Below, piece after piece: positions 15,670-24,332 of a stretch of DNA of 28,390 bases. The notes under the pieces are model-generated. The model was not told the origin of the DNA. It saw only the letters and a program-made list of their open reading frames with translations, and made no database searches. The position numbers and the translations under genes are program-made. This DNA comes from JAGPHI01 sp036661035 (GTDB taxonomy: Bacteria; Bacillota; Clostridia; Oscillospirales; Ruminococcaceae), in NCBI GenBank assembly GCA_036661035.1, contig JAVWZM010000023.1:1-28390 (forward strand). Reading direction: 5' to 3'. Each line of letters starts with the position of its first letter. Within the stretch, counting starts at the first letter, position 1.

Positions 15670-18228
15670 GTGCAAATTACCACAAACACAAATTTAGCAC
15701 AGCAGATTATTGCGCGCTACACTGCCTTTTTATCCATAGCCGCCCCCGATGCGGATATCGTTTTTTTACAACAGCCCATGCAGGAGCAAGCCGGCGGCAC
15801 CGTGTTTAACCAGCAAAGCATACAGCATATCAACAATTGCATTGTGCAAAATACCCTTATCAGTGTAAATGTAAGCTTGCAGTTTTTAAACAATATGATA
15901 CAGCGAGCTGTGCAGCAAATAAACGGCGAAGACAGGCGCGCCGCGGCAATGACGGCGCATACTATAGTGCTTGCCACATTGCAAAAAGAGCGCGTGGTTA
16001 CGCTGGACAATAAGGCAACACAAATAGCCACAAGCGCGCAAAACAGCCTATACAAGCAAATGTACAAAGGCGACACAAACAATATGCAGACCTTGTCCAA
16101 AACGGTACTGCAAAGCACCATGGCGCAGCTTGTTAATAATGTGACGGGCAGTGCAAATTTGGAATATTTAAACGCGCCGGACCTAAGCGCAAATATATCA
16201 AAGGCAAGCCGCGAAATGCAGCCGCAAGAGCGCAGCTTAAACAGCAAACAAAAAGAAACAGCGGCAAAAGAGCAGCTAAACTATGCAAACACGTTGCCAA
16301 ACATGCCCACGCTACAGCACCATAATGTAAAAGATAATAGCTTGACGCCGAAAGCTGAGGCTCAAGTGCAGGAGCTGCCGCTTATCCCGCTAATCAATGA
16401 GGAAAAAGCGGCAAATAAAAGAATTTATTACAAAAGGGCAAGCGAGGCAAAAAAGGCAATAGAAAACTTTGAAACAACAATGCAAAAGGCGGAAAAAGCT
16501 TTAGGCATTATAAATAAAACATTGGGCATTACGGCGCAAACAGATAATATTTTGGCGAAAAGCCAAAGTGAAAATAAAAGTGTTAAGCCGGCACAATCCA
16601 TCACAAACGCGGCGGAAACACAGGACGAAACAAACTTGCAAAAGCCTGTAATGCGCAAGGAACAAATAAATCCACAGACGCAACTCTTGCAAAACTTGCC
16701 ACAGACGCAACTCTTGCAAAACATGCCACAGACGCAGCCCTTGCAAAACTTGCCACTGACGCAGCCTTTGCAAAACTTGCCGCAGACGCAGCCTTTGCAA
16801 AATTTGCCACTGACGCAGCCTTTGCAGAACTTGCCGCAGACGCAGCCTTTGCAAAACTTGCCGCAGACGCAGCTTTTGCAAAATTTGCCGCAGACGCAGA
16901 CCTTGCAAAAGCTATCGCAAACAATAACCGCGCAAAACCAAAACCCAATAAACCAAAATAGTACAGCACGCAACACGGCTTTAATTAACAAGCTGTTTAC
17001 ATATGCCGATTTTTTGCGTAATACGGCGCAAAAGCCCGGATTACCAAAACCGCAAAGCATGGAAATGCGCAAGGAGCAAACTCCACCACAGGCACAAACC
17101 ATGCAAAACAAGAGCGTGGCTCAAAGCAGCAATACAGCCCAAAACAAAAGCATGGCTCAAAACAGCAACATAGCCCAAAACAAAAGCATGGCTCAAAACA
17201 GCAACATAGCCCAAAACAAGAGCGTGGCTCAAAGTAACAACATAGCCCAAAACAAGAGCATGGCTCAAAACAGCAATATAGCCCAAAACAAGAGCATGGC
17301 TCAAAACAGCAATATAGCCCAAAACAAGAGCATGGCTCAAAGCAACAGCATAGCCCAAAACAAGAGCATGGCTCAAAACAACAATATAGCCCCAAATAAT
17401 ACCATGGCACAAAATGAAGCCTTAGCAAGTCAGATTTTTACCTCTGCCGAGGTTTTACATAATAAAGCCCAAAAGCAGATATTGGAAAAAACGGATAAAT
17501 CCGCTTTGCCGATTGTGCAAAATGCAAAGCAAAGCGAGCCATTTACCACCGCAAACACAGCGGCATCACAGCTAATATATCCCATGGCAAATATGCAAGA
17601 ACCTACCTCAGCCGCCACAATGGCACCTAAAACCCAAATGGGTATCTTTGCAAATAATGCAATGCCCATATCACGCTATTTGCCGTATCGCGGCGAAAGT
17701 TTTATGCAAAACGCAGCAATGGCTCGCCAAAGCGAAGTGCCATTTATGCAGCACAAAGCCCTAGCAAGGCGTCAAACAGGAAAGGCTCAGGGTGAAGCAC
17801 AGGCAAATGCACAGGCAAATGCACAGCAGGCTTTGCCCCTTGAATACAGCCTATCGCCTATCTACGGCGAGCCACGGGCTAAAAGCAATTTGCCACAGGA
17901 TTTATCCAAGGTTTACAGCCGCAGCGAGGCACCTGTAGCGCGGGTATTTCCAAAAGAAAAAAGCAATGCACCAAAAGAAAATACCCCACAGGACGATGCC
18001 ATGGACATACCCACCGTGCATAAAAAAGCGGCGGAAACATACAAAACAACAACTGATATTCAAAAGCAAAATATAGAAATAAATAATAGCCAAGCCATAC
18101 AAAGCGTTAAAAGCGCAGATACAACCATGGAGCTGCAAGAGGCAGAGGTAATGCGCATTACAGATAAAGTGTATCATGCCATAGAAAGCCGATTGCGCAG
18201 CGAAAAAATGAGGAGAGGAATGTGGTAA
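15670..18228 (+). CDS. Large Gln/Asn-rich repeat protein at the Pvc6 position
   Basis: 852 residues starting at GTG 15670 with GGAAAGGAG upstream. Residues 1-150 are helical with many Q and N and no TM. Residues about 255-330 are helical and charged. Residues 335-415 are nine copies of a 9-residue unit (PQTQPLQNL type), and 478-585 are nine copies of a 12-residue unit (AQNKSMAQNSNI type). The C-terminus is a basic amphipathic helix with I-T-D-K-V-Y-H-A-I-E-S-R-L-R-S-E-K-M-R-R-G. I recall a similar ending on shorter proteins in this slot of other eCIS, just before the LysM gene, so the C-terminus probably docks to the baseplate. The huge variable middle is unusual. A ruler or tether role is speculation. 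The gene stops 3 bases before the next ATG. Confidence 0.7.
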   Translation: MQITTNTNLAQQIIARYTAFLSIAAPDADIVFLQQPMQEQAGGTVFNQQSIQHINNCIVQNTLISVNVSLQFLNNMIQRAVQQINGEDRRAAAMTAHTIVLATLQKERVVTLDNKATQIATSAQNSLYKQMYKGDTNNMQTLSKTVLQSTMAQLVNNVTGSANLEYLNAPDLSANISKASREMQPQERSLNSKQKETAAKEQLNYANTLPNMPTLQHHNVKDNSLTPKAEAQVQELPLIPLINEEKAANKRIYYKRASEAKKAIENFETTMQKAEKALGIINKTLGITAQTDNILAKSQSENKSVKPAQSITNAAETQDETNLQKPVMRKEQINPQTQLLQNLPQTQLLQNMPQTQPLQNLPLTQPLQNLPQTQPLQNLPLTQPLQNLPQTQPLQNLPQTQLLQNLPQTQTLQKLSQTITAQNQNPINQNSTARNTALINKLFTYADFLRNTAQKPGLPKPQSMEMRKEQTPPQAQTMQNKSVAQSSNTAQNKSMAQNSNIAQNKSMAQNSNIAQNKSVAQSNNIAQNKSMAQNSNIAQNKSMAQNSNIAQNKSMAQSNSIAQNKSMAQNNNIAPNNTMAQNEALASQIFTSAEVLHNKAQKQILEKTDKSALPIVQNAKQSEPFTTANTAASQLIYPMANMQEPTSAATMAPKTQMGIFANNAMPISRYLPYRGESFMQNAAMARQSEVPFMQHKALARRQTGKAQGEAQANAQANAQQALPLEYSLSPIYGEPRAKSNLPQDLSKVYSRSEAPVARVFPKEKSNAPKENTPQDDAMDIPTVHKKAAETYKTTTDIQKQNIEINNSQAIQSVKSADTTMELQEAEVMRITDKVYHAIESRLRSEKMRRGMW
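16672..16914 (+). repeat. Nine tandem 27-base repeats (PQTQPLQNL type)
   Basis: In-frame units encode P-Q/L-T-Q-L/P/T-L-Q-N/K-L/M. PQTQ and PLTQ versions alternate over several units, hinting at duplication of a two-unit block. Confidence 0.9.
17101..17424 (+). repeat. Nine tandem 36-base repeats (AQNKSMAQNSNI type)
   Basis: In-frame units encode A-Q-N-K-S-M/V-A-Q-N/S-S/N-N-I, near-identical except for the first and last units. There are no spacers, so this is a coding minisatellite and not CRISPR. Confidence 0.92.
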
Positions 18229-18231
18229 AGC

Positions 18232-18945
18232 ATGGGCCTTGCGAATATGCTAACATCTGATAGGCTTGTTAAAGCCAAGCTTTATTTAACCAAAAAGGGA
18301 GAAAACGTCAAGTCCATTCCCGTGCAGTTCAACCCGTCTGAATACTCAATCTCGCGCTCCTTGCACACCAGTAAAAAACATGCTCTTGGCAAGGATCAAG
18401 ACCTTGTAAATTCACAAGCGGTATGCGGAGAGCTTGCAAATTTATCCATTACCCTTTATTTTGATACCATTCAAGATAAATACGGGCTTACGGGCGTTGC
18501 AGGCACGGCATTGGCACTTTTACGTAAAAAAGACCAAGCCGAAAGCGCAGGCGATATAGCCACCTTGCTTAAATATAACGACAGCGAGCATGTGCCGCTG
18601 CAAGTGCGCTTTGTTTGGGGTAAGCTGGATTTTATGGGCCTTGTAAAACAATCGACCATATCCTATACAATGTTTGAAAAAAGCGGCAAGCCCATACGCG
18701 CAAAGCTGGATTTAACCATACAAGGCGAAGAGGCTAAAATACTGCAAACAAAAAAGATGCTGCCATTTGCCTCCCCCAACCGCACAAAGGAGCGCACATT
18801 AACACAGGGCGACCAGCTTTGGATGCTGGCACAGCAGGAATACGATAACCCTGCCATGTGGAAACCCATTGCAAAGGCAAACGACATTTTAAACCCACGC
18901 AGCTTAGACGGCATTACAGCACTAAAGGTGCCGTCTATTAAGTAG
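18232..18945 (+). CDS. Baseplate LysM protein (Pvc7/Afp7-like, CIS tube family)
   Basis: 237 residues. Residues about 10-170 follow the eCIS pattern: A-K-L-Y-L, then P-V-Q-F-N-P-S-E-Y-S-I-S-R, L-S-I-T-L-Y-F-D-T, and V-R-F-V-W-G followed by a strand-rich part. Residues about 189-236 form a LysM-like module (L-T-Q-G-D-Q-L-W-M-L-A, then W-K-P-I-A-K-A-N-D-I-L-N-P). In PVC and Afp this protein joins the tube to the spike hub, and its LysM packs within the baseplate and need not bind the cell wall. AGGAGAGGA lies upstream, inside the end of the previous gene. A 145-base gap without a gene follows. Confidence 0.9.
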   Translation: MGLANMLTSDRLVKAKLYLTKKGENVKSIPVQFNPSEYSISRSLHTSKKHALGKDQDLVNSQAVCGELANLSITLYFDTIQDKYGLTGVAGTALALLRKKDQAESAGDIATLLKYNDSEHVPLQVRFVWGKLDFMGLVKQSTISYTMFEKSGKPIRAKLDLTIQGEEAKILQTKKMLPFASPNRTKERTLTQGDQLWMLAQQEYDNPAMWKPIAKANDILNPRSLDGITALKVPSIK

Positions 18946-19022
18946 CAGTGGCGCATACTAGTCAAGCGTTAATTTAAGTGCTTTAGAGGTTTTCGGGCGG
19001 ATAGCAGAGCCACGCCCATACA

Positions 19023-19028
19023 TATAAT
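19023..19028 (+). promoter_or_regulatory. Weak candidate -10 box upstream of the spike hub gene
   Basis: TATAAT occurs in the 145-base gap 18946-19090. No convincing -35 lies 16-18 bases upstream, so an internal promoter is only possible. I see nothing else definite in this gap. Confidence 0.2.
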
Positions 19029-19090
19029 GTAGGTACTTTAGAGCTTGATGAATATTACATATTGATAGGCATGGATTGGACGGTGATTTT

Positions 19091-20191
19091 ATGGATTTGA
19101 TGACGCAAAGCACAAGCTATAAGCTGCTTAAAGCGAAATACAACGATTTTGCGGCGACCACTGTAAAAATCAAAGTAGACGGCACGGAAATATTGGGGCA
19201 AAAAGATGTGCGCATCACAAACCTCACCGTAGATTTAACATGTGAATATCCCGCAAGCGGATGTAGCTTTGACCTTACCGGAGAATACGAGCCTAACCAA
19301 ACGGATTTTAAAGCCGGTGGCAGTGAAAAGGCATTGCAGCTTGGCGCAAAGGTAGAAATAGAGCTTGGATATATTAAAACAGAAAAGGTGTTTTCGGGGC
19401 TTATTGTACAGGTGGAATATCAGTTTAATACAGAAGATACGCCTATTATACATGTGGAATGCATGGACGCAAAATGCCTTTTGATGAAAACCCAAAGAAT
19501 GAGGCTGTTATGCGACAAAAAGGTGCAGGACATTATAAGCGATATCTTAAAGGATAAGCCTGTAAACGATTATTTAAGCGGTAAATCCGTAAAAGTGCCA
19601 AACGATGCACAGCAGCAGCTGGACCAGAAAATGGAAAGCGATTACGACTTTATTGTGCGCCATGGGCAGTTTTACGGCTGCGAATTTTTTATATTCAACG
19701 GCAAGGCTTATTTTCGCAAAAGCCCTGCGGCGGCAATGCCCATTATGCAGCTTTCGCCGGGCGAGGGGCTATTGTCTGCAAACTTTCGCATGCAGGGGCA
19801 AGAGCTTGTTGAAAAGGTGCATGTGATAGGCATAGATCCTAAAAACGACAAATGGATTGCAAGCAATAGCTTAAACCTTGCAAAGCAAAGCGTTAAAGCT
19901 ACGGCGAAAAAAATGATTAAAGGCACAGAGCGTCAATATTTTGATCCGTCCGTTACCACAACCTCCCTTGCGGAGATGCGCGCCCGCGCAATTATGGACG
20001 GGATAAAATCCAGCTTTGGGGTACTGGAGGCACAGTGCATTGGCTTACCGGAAATTGTGCCGGGACGGCAAATTAAAATAAAAGGGCTTTGCACCGCCGC
20101 CGACAGAAGCTATTATGTTACAAATGTGCATCATAGCTATGGGCAAAATGGGTTTGAAACGTCATTGGAAGCGAGGGTTGACAGCTTATGA
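19091..20191 (+). CDS. Spike hub protein, late control D/VgrG N-terminal-like (Pvc8 part A)
   Basis: 366 residues from the ATG at 19091; a TTG at 19076 would add 5. The ribosome site is weak (GGACGGTG). The pattern I-T-N-L-T-V-D-L-T-C-E-Y-P-A-S-G-C-S-F, A-K-V-E-I-E-L-G-Y, V-F-S-G-L-I, then D-A-K-C-L-L-M-K, S-D-Y-D-F-I-V-R-H-G-Q-F-Y-G, and F-E-T-S-L-E-A-R at the end is that of gpD-like hubs (gp27 domain of VgrG). The protein forms the trimeric hub that adapts the sixfold tube to the threefold spike. The OB-fold and needle parts that VgrG carries in one chain are in the next gene, which overlaps by 4 bases (ATGA). Confidence 0.88.
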   Translation: MDLMTQSTSYKLLKAKYNDFAATTVKIKVDGTEILGQKDVRITNLTVDLTCEYPASGCSFDLTGEYEPNQTDFKAGGSEKALQLGAKVEIELGYIKTEKVFSGLIVQVEYQFNTEDTPIIHVECMDAKCLLMKTQRMRLLCDKKVQDIISDILKDKPVNDYLSGKSVKVPNDAQQQLDQKMESDYDFIVRHGQFYGCEFFIFNGKAYFRKSPAAAMPIMQLSPGEGLLSANFRMQGQELVEKVHVIGIDPKNDKWIASNSLNLAKQSVKATAKKMIKGTERQYFDPSVTTTSLAEMRARAIMDGIKSSFGVLEAQCIGLPEIVPGRQIKIKGLCTAADRSYYVTNVHHSYGQNGFETSLEARVDSL

Positions 20192-20973
20192 GTTCTATTA
20201 CAGATTTGCTTTCTTCCAATGGTAAAAACGTGGGCAAAGCGTTTGATAATGTGGGCAATTTTGTGCTTGGCACAGTTACCGATAATGGCAATAAAGATTT
20301 CCCCGGCATGGTAAAGGTGCAATATACAGGTTGGCAAGATAAAGAAAACATCAGCGAATGGCTGCCTATTTTGCAAAGCTATGCAAGCGATAAATACGGC
20401 GGATATATTGTGCCTGAGGTTAAAGACATTGTACTTGTGGGCTTTATCGGGGCAGGAATGAAACGGCCATTTGTGCTGGGCAGCATGTTCCCTGCCAATG
20501 CTCAGTTTGTAAAAGACAGCTTTGTAGATAAAAACACAACAAGGCATTTTAAAACCAAAGCAGGCATCGACATACTTTTGTCGGACGAAAAAGACAAAGA
20601 GGCGTTTACATTAACCACGCCCAAGGGCATGCTTGTTTCCCTTGCAGACGAAAAAGAGATTATAACTGTTTCGGATAAGAACGGCGATAATCTTATTAAA
20701 ATAGACACTAAAAACGGCGAAATGTCCGTTACCGCAAAGCAAAAAATGGTTTTGCAGGCAGGCAAATGCAAGATAACCCTAGACGGTAATGGCGGCGGAG
20801 TAACCATAGAATGTGACAAGATAGACTTAAAGGCGAACCAAACAGTTGGCATATCCGCAAATCAGCAGGTGAATATCAGCGGCGGCATGCTGAAAGCCGA
20901 GGGCAAGCAAACAGCCGAGGTAAGCGGCGGGACAATGACGCAAATCAAGGGCGGAATGGTGAAAATCAATTAA
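20188..20973 (+). CDS. Spike protein, gpV/gp5-like OB-fold plus beta-helix (Pvc8 part B)
   Basis: 261 residues. Residues about 25-105 show G-T-V-T-D-N-G-N-K-D-F-P-G-M-V-K-V, S-E-W-L-P-I-L-Q-S-Y, P-E-V-K-D-I-V-L-V-G-F-I-G and R-P-F-V-L-G-S-M, the OB-fold of phage baseplate protein V. From about 110 the chain becomes short repeating strands (K-T-K-A-G-I-D-I-L-L-S, T-P-K-G-M-L-V-S-L, I-K-I-D-T-K-N-G-E), ending in a low-complexity G-G-M/K-I stretch, as in triple-stranded beta-helix needles. It would form the puncturing spike below the hub, tipped by the PAAR-like protein. The start ATG overlaps the hub stop, indicating coupled translation. Confidence 0.9.
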   Translation: MSSITDLLSSNGKNVGKAFDNVGNFVLGTVTDNGNKDFPGMVKVQYTGWQDKENISEWLPILQSYASDKYGGYIVPEVKDIVLVGFIGAGMKRPFVLGSMFPANAQFVKDSFVDKNTTRHFKTKAGIDILLSDEKDKEAFTLTTPKGMLVSLADEKEIITVSDKNGDNLIKIDTKNGEMSVTAKQKMVLQAGKCKITLDGNGGGVTIECDKIDLKANQTVGISANQQVNISGGMLKAEGKQTAEVSGGTMTQIKGGMVKIN

Positions 20974-20993
20974 CAACAAGGGAGGCACTGAAA

Positions 20994-21407
20994 ATGGCAA
21001 ATGCAAGAGATTTTTTAGGGCGCGGCTTTTCGTTTCCGCCCATTGTAGACGCAGCAACAGGACGCTTTAAAACAGTTAGTGCCGATGAGGATATTAAGCA
21101 ATCAATTTATATCATTATTACAACCCATAAAAACGAGCGCATGATGCTGCCGAATTTCGGCTGTAATATCAACGATTATGTTTTTGAGCTTCCCGATGCA
21201 GAGGCGGCAACCATGATACGCTCCGAGGTAATAGACGCCCTTATTGAGTGGGAGCCGCGCATTATAGATATTGATGTGGATTTAGATTACGACGATGTAA
21301 ACGAGGGCAAGCTTGTTTTCGATATAAAATATACCGTGCGCGACACAAACAACCCCAACAATCTGGTGTTTCCCTACTATTTATACGAGGGAATCGGAGA
21401 GCAATAA
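20994..21407 (+). CDS. Baseplate wedge protein, GPW/gp25 family (Pvc9)
   Basis: 137 residues. The gp25 pattern is clear: F-L-G-R-G-F-S-F-P, I-K-Q-S-I-Y-I-I-I-T-T, N-E-R-M-M-L-P-N-F-G-C-N-I, V-I-D-A-L-I-E-W-E-P-R-I (the family E-P-R), and a late strand V-F-D-I-K-Y-T-V-R. This protein starts sheath assembly at the baseplate by offering a handshake beta-sheet to the first sheath ring. The length is typical. AAGGGAGG lies upstream of the ATG, and the next gene begins after 26 bases. Confidence 0.93.
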   Translation: MANARDFLGRGFSFPPIVDAATGRFKTVSADEDIKQSIYIIITTHKNERMMLPNFGCNINDYVFELPDAEAATMIRSEVIDALIEWEPRIIDIDVDLDYDDVNEGKLVFDIKYTVRDTNNPNNLVFPYYLYEGIGEQ

Positions 21408-21433
21408 TCTCGGCAAAGGAGGCAAGAGGCTAA

Positions 21434-24307
21434 ATGACAAATCAATCAGGGCAAGAAAAAGAGCAGCTTTTATCGCTGGCGAAAACATATGTGCCGGAAT
21501 GGAGATTTTCACGGGAAAATCCCGACGTTGGCTCCGTTACCGCAATATTGATAGACGATATGCTAAAGGAGAGCAGAACAAGGCTTTCCGAGGTGCTGCA
21601 TAAACATAAAATACAATACCTTAATTTGTTCGACAGTTTAAAAGACGAGCCGATTGAATCCGCCAAAAGCTATGTGCGCTTTACGCAGGTGGCAAGCGTG
21701 GACGAGCCTGTTGCCGTGCCAAAGGGCACAAGGCTGATTGCCGAAGACGAAAAAACAGGCGAACAGCTTACCTTTGAAACCACCTATGGCATCACGGCAA
21801 CCCAAGCCATGCCCGTAACCGTATATACCACAGACGGCGAAAACGACAATATTTCCTGTTTACTAAACATTAGTGCAGATTCGTCTTCAAACTATTCTTT
21901 CCCTGCCTTTGGCATTGCGGAGCAAAACGAGGCACAGCATGTAATGCTTTTTGCCTACGATAACGCGTTTGACGAATTAAACGAGCTTTCGATAGGCCTG
22001 CGCATTAGCGTGCTTAATAAAGACGAGCTTGACAGCACACTGAATTTAATGCTCAGCGCAAATATAACCTATTCCATATTAGAGCCGCTAGGCGAGCGCG
22101 TATTCGACAAAATAGAGCGAAAGGGCGACTTAATCTGGCTTACCCTTGCCAATTACACACCACAGCGTGTAGAGCAAAACGGCAAAGAGCAATATGTGCT
22201 TTCCCTTAGGGCAAGCACGGCTGTAGAGCTGCGCATATCCTCTTGCGAGCTTGTGTTTGCCGAAGATAATTTGCCGTCAGACGAGGTGCTTTGCGCCGGC
22301 GTGTCCCAAAACGTGGGGCAGTTTTTGCCTTTCGGAAAGCCCATGGAAATATATGCGGAATGTGCTATAGAAAACCGTGTGGTGCTGGCAAGGCGCGGCG
22401 CAGAGATTAAAATGTCCTTTGAGCTTGGCTTTGAGGTAATGGAGCAGCAGCTGCCGCAGACGGTAGACGAGCCTGATTATAAAGTAGTAATGAAAAAGCC
22501 CAAAGCGGCTTTGCGCATGGAAACAGCGGAAATCCACGCGGATTATATTTTAATCGAGTATAAAAGCAATAACGGCTGGAAACGCCTATTGCCCGACGAA
22601 AATGCCGCCCTTTTAATGAACGGCTCAGTTGAGGGCGAGGTATGCCTTAGCTTTACATGCCCCATGGACTTAGCACCTGCGGCAGAAAACGAAGGCCGCT
22701 TGCGCATGCGCCTTATGCGGGCAGACAATCTCTATCGCATACCCTGCAACCAGTACTGCCCCCGTGTGCGAAATTTGCATTTTTCTTATAGCTACGAAAG
22801 TATGCATTTATTGCCTGATTATGCCTGTACGCATAACAATTTTGAAGTGAAAGACATTACTGCCGCCCTTGCGAATAAGCGAGAGATAGAGGCGTATTAT
22901 TCCCTTGAGGGGAAAGAGCGTGCAATGTATTTGGGCTTTGATAAATGCCCAAGCGGCATGCCTATGTCCCTTTATTTTGAAATTGAAAACGACGAGGACA
23001 CTCAGCTTTTTTATAGCAGCGAATATCTTACAGAGCGCGGCTTTGAGGAGATAACCGCTGTGGATAATACAGGCGGCATGCTGTATTCCGGCACAATGCT
23101 GTTTCCTATAGACGACGATGCAGTGTGCAAAAATCTGTTTAACCACGACTATTGGTGGATAAGGCTGCGGCTTAAAGCGTCGGAAAACCGCTCCTTGCCC
23201 ATTATACGTAAAATAATCACAAATATGGCGCGTGTGGAAAATCTGCGCAGCCAAAGCGAGATATTTTATATCACAGAGGAAAACGCTGCTTTTAATATTA
23301 AGCTAAGAGAGCAAAATTTAATCTCCGTGCGCGTGTTTGTAAACGAAGATGACGGAAATGACGAAAACGAAGAAAACTGGGTTTTGTGGCACAAGCGCAT
23401 TGGCTTTGGCATGGGCGAACGCTTTTGCGACATAGACACCGCCCTTGGCACAATAGAGTTTGGCAAATATGCCTTTGCGGCATATCCGCTAAAGCAGGGC
23501 AAAGCCTCGGTAAAGGTAGAATATCAAAGCTATCAGGGCGCAGGCGCAAATGTGGCGGCAGATACCATTACCGGCATGGCGGAATCGGTGCAATACATCG
23601 CACAGGTTACAAACCCCATGGCGGCATACGGCGGCTACGACGGCTACAACGAAAAAACCAGTGCAGGCATTATTTCCAATATGCTGCGCACGCGCACACG
23701 CGCCGTTACAGGGCAAGATTATTTCGACATAATCGCACAGGTATCTTACGGAGTGCATCGCATTAAATGCTTAAGCGGAGTAAACCGCCTTGGCGAAAAA
23801 GACAGCGACGCAATAACCGTGGCGCTTTTAATAGATGAATACGACAAGGGCAGCCATATCTTTTCTTCGGTAAAAGATACCATTCGTCAAAAGCTAACCG
23901 AAACAGGCAGCATTGTGCCTCTGGGAAAAACCTTGGTGCTTTCTCAGCCGTATTTTGTGCGATTTAAAGCGCTTATTTGGCTGGAAACCAAAACACTGGA
24001 CGGCGCATACGATTTGCAGCAGCAAATTTTGCAGGACGTGCAAACCTTTATAGATCCACTGGTAGGCGGCTTTGACGGCGACGGCTGGGAAATAGGCGTG
24101 CTGCCCAATGTAAAACAGCTGCTTGCATATCTTAAAATGAAACGCCCGGGCGTTGCAATCACGCGCATTGCCATGTCGGCGCAAACTCACGGCAGGGAAT
24201 ATGCGGTGGACGACGAGCTGTACGCCCATATTCAAAACCCATTTGCAATGGCGGTAAACGGCAAGCATACCATTTACATAAAGCCCACGGAGAAACAGAT
24301 GGGATAA
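21434..24307 (+). CDS. Baseplate J-like wedge protein (Pvc11)
   Basis: 957 residues, no TM. The N-terminus L-A-K-T-Y-V-P-E-W-R-F, P-D-V-G-S-V-T-A-I-L-I-D-D-M, then H-K-I-Q-Y-L-N-L-F is the usual start of the larger eCIS J protein. The segment V-P-K-G-T-R-L-I-A follows. The C-terminal third has the J pattern A-V-T-G-Q-D-Y-F-D-I, V-H-R-I-K-C-L, and paired strands leading to V-R-F-K-A-L-I-W-L. It forms the wedge ring with Pvc12 and gp25. The length fits Pvc11 proteins. AAAGGAGG lies upstream of the ATG. The stop is 25 bases before the next ATG. Confidence 0.9.
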   Translation: MTNQSGQEKEQLLSLAKTYVPEWRFSRENPDVGSVTAILIDDMLKESRTRLSEVLHKHKIQYLNLFDSLKDEPIESAKSYVRFTQVASVDEPVAVPKGTRLIAEDEKTGEQLTFETTYGITATQAMPVTVYTTDGENDNISCLLNISADSSSNYSFPAFGIAEQNEAQHVMLFAYDNAFDELNELSIGLRISVLNKDELDSTLNLMLSANITYSILEPLGERVFDKIERKGDLIWLTLANYTPQRVEQNGKEQYVLSLRASTAVELRISSCELVFAEDNLPSDEVLCAGVSQNVGQFLPFGKPMEIYAECAIENRVVLARRGAEIKMSFELGFEVMEQQLPQTVDEPDYKVVMKKPKAALRMETAEIHADYILIEYKSNNGWKRLLPDENAALLMNGSVEGEVCLSFTCPMDLAPAAENEGRLRMRLMRADNLYRIPCNQYCPRVRNLHFSYSYESMHLLPDYACTHNNFEVKDITAALANKREIEAYYSLEGKERAMYLGFDKCPSGMPMSLYFEIENDEDTQLFYSSEYLTERGFEEITAVDNTGGMLYSGTMLFPIDDDAVCKNLFNHDYWWIRLRLKASENRSLPIIRKIITNMARVENLRSQSEIFYITEENAAFNIKLREQNLISVRVFVNEDDGNDENEENWVLWHKRIGFGMGERFCDIDTALGTIEFGKYAFAAYPLKQGKASVKVEYQSYQGAGANVAADTITGMAESVQYIAQVTNPMAAYGGYDGYNEKTSAGIISNMLRTRTRAVTGQDYFDIIAQVSYGVHRIKCLSGVNRLGEKDSDAITVALLIDEYDKGSHIFSSVKDTIRQKLTETGSIVPLGKTLVLSQPYFVRFKALIWLETKTLDGAYDLQQQILQDVQTFIDPLVGGFDGDGWEIGVLPNVKQLLAYLKMKRPGVAITRIAMSAQTHGREYAVDDELYAHIQNPFAMAVNGKHTIYIKPTEKQMG

Positions 24308-24332
24308 TCATATTAGTATGGGAGGTGCTATG

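Noticed and set aside
17101..17424. Regular 36-base repeats that could suggest a CRISPR array
   Set aside because: The units are contiguous without spacers, stay in frame with the 852-residue protein and encode a clear 12-residue repeat.
16428..17428. Long open frames on the minus strand with Cys/Gly or Ala-rich repeats
   Set aside because: They mirror the plus-strand tandem repeats; periodic DNA keeps all frames open. No ribosome site or family pattern supports them.
19000..19028. Full internal promoter before the spike hub gene
   Set aside because: TATAAT is present but the -35 position (GATAGC region) does not resemble TTGACA; kept only as a weak -10 candidate.
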